NCBI RefSeq assembly: GCF_900538275.1
Contig: NZ_LR130778.1
Coordinates: 3,220,001-3,284,000, forward strand
Source of the DNA: Petrocella atlantisensis
GTDB lineage: Bacteria; Bacillota; Clostridia; Lachnospirales; Vallitaleaceae
Length of the DNA stretch: 64,000 nucleotides
Reading direction: 5' to 3'
Of this stretch, positions 63,701 to 64,000 are shown piece by piece. Position numbers and translations under genes: made by a program. Numbering within the stretch: position 1 is the stretch's first letter; every line of letters begins with the position of its first letter. Under the pieces are notes generated by a model. The model saw nothing but the letters and a program-made list of their open reading frames with translations. It searched no databases and was not told where the DNA came from.

Positions 63701-63775
63701 GCCTAACAGCGAGTTGACGACATGGACGTTTTTATCGGAAGGATGTCCACGTCGTCAACTCGTGGAACGTTAGTC
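63701..63775 (+). repeat. attC site 9
   Basis: GCCTAAC (63701-63707) to GTTAGTC (63769-63775), 75 bases. Arms GAGTTGACGACATGGAC and GTCCACGTCGTCAACTC pair almost completely with bulged bases, as in functional attC sites. Confidence 0.93.
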
Positions 63776-63844
63776 GACAGGCTGATCCTGTCAATGAACG
63801 ATAGATTTCCTGTTACAATACTTATTTTTGAGAAGGAGATTATT

Positions 63845-64000
63845 TTGAAGAAAGTTTATGTGAAGAAGATTGATGTTGCTACAATTGCAAAACCACTATT
63901 TCTGATTTTGGCTTTGTTATCATTAGTATTTGGGTTATTTATGAGTTTGTTTATGCTACCAAGTAGTACGACAGAAACGTTGAGTTCAGATGGTGTATTA
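63845..64000 (+). CDS. Cassette 10: membrane protein, N-terminal part
   Basis: A TTG start 6 bases after AAGGAG opens a frame that runs off the window (52 codons seen). The translation KKVYVKKIDVATIAKPLFLI continues with a strong membrane helix ending LFMSLFMLPSS. A basic KKI-D-V lead before one helix is a pattern I have seen in small uncharacterised prokaryotic membrane proteins. The end is outside the window. Confidence 0.6.
   Translation, partial: MKKVYVKKIDVATIAKPLFLILALLSLVFGLFMSLFMLPSSTTETLSSDGVL

Larger units (their letters stand above)
54645..64000 (+). mobile_element. Integron-like gene cassette array, ten cassettes (last incomplete)
   Basis: Ten units, each one ORF (or one ORF pair) followed by an attC-like site. 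Boundaries from the G/TT cut rule: 54645-55326, 55327-56211, 56212-57412, 57413-59844, 59845-60765, 60766-61690, 61691-62398, 62399-63050, 63051-63769, 63770 onward. In each cassette the opening TTRRRY-like hexamer is complementary to its own closing RYYYAAC-like site. All ORFs but the toxin-antitoxin pair point away from the integrase remnant. With no active integrase in view it is a CALIN-type array unless helped in trans. Confidence 0.88.

Noticed and set aside
54645-64000. Interpretation of the repeated sites as CRISPR or as transposon ends
   Set aside because: Spacing is irregular, units carry single ORFs, sites are imperfect palindromes with RYYYAAC/GTTRRRY ends, and no cas or transposase genes are seen.

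Overview
The window is AT-rich, low-GC Firmicutes DNA, most likely from an anaerobic member of the class Clostridia. The signs are strong AGGAGG ribosome binding sites, canonical TTGACA/TATAAT promoters, many T-tailed terminators, a purine riboswitch, and housekeeping genes in Clostridia-like order. The species cannot be fixed from the sequence alone. No tRNA, rRNA, CRISPR array or insertion sequence was recognised.

Layout. 1-4 kb: lower glycolysis (end of gpmI, eno) with the enoyl reductase fabV between them and secG after. 4-7.6 kb: MFS transporter, asd, pirin. 7.8-15.5 kb: a three-gene condensin-like (MksBEF/Jet-type) operon with a very large SMC-like ATPase and no nuclease gene, translationally coupled to lipA. 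15.6-29 kb: ddl, a rhomboid-like protein, serC-serA-DUF1015, hflK-hflC, argC, an MFS transporter and glgB. 29-45 kb: sulfur-trafficking genes (split YeeE/YedE transporter, two TusA proteins, thioredoxin reductase-like protein, LysR regulator, two lipoproteins with paired rhodanese domains, and an 828-residue CoA-disulfide-reductase/rhodanese/TusA/DsrE fusion). They surround a cluster with a DegT-type aminotransferase, ArnC-like and ArnT-like glycosyltransferases, an ATP-grasp enzyme and an ABC transporter without its ATPase. 45-51 kb: ndk, then a guanine-riboswitch-controlled xpt, then a BMP-type purine nucleoside ABC transporter. 51-53.9 kb: RNase P RNA, a structured repeat, a zinc-ribbon protein, a ferritin-like/VIT1 protein and a small ORF.

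54-64 kb is the most unusual part: an integron-like gene cassette array. A wrecked tyrosine recombinase (N-terminal fragment in one frame, C-terminal fragment in another, catalytic core deleted) is followed by a candidate attI with direct repeats. Then come nine consecutive attC-like sites separating ten cassettes; the tenth runs off the window. Cassettes carry a lipoprotein, two small membrane proteins, a frameshifted esterase, an RloC/PrrC-like ATPase, an HNH nuclease, a methyltransferase, a YefM-YoeB toxin-antitoxin pair in reverse orientation, a DUF4145 protein and the start of another membrane protein. The first bases of each cassette are complementary to the core site at its own end, as integron cassette logic predicts. 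In most cassettes the complementarity extends to about 17-19 bases, with one to four mismatches or a small gap, further than I would expect for ordinary integrons.

A recurring nested-hairpin element with a conserved TTGAAG-type loop occurs three times in the first 8 kb. A second short repeat family near 7.6 kb reappears after rnpB carrying a structured insert.
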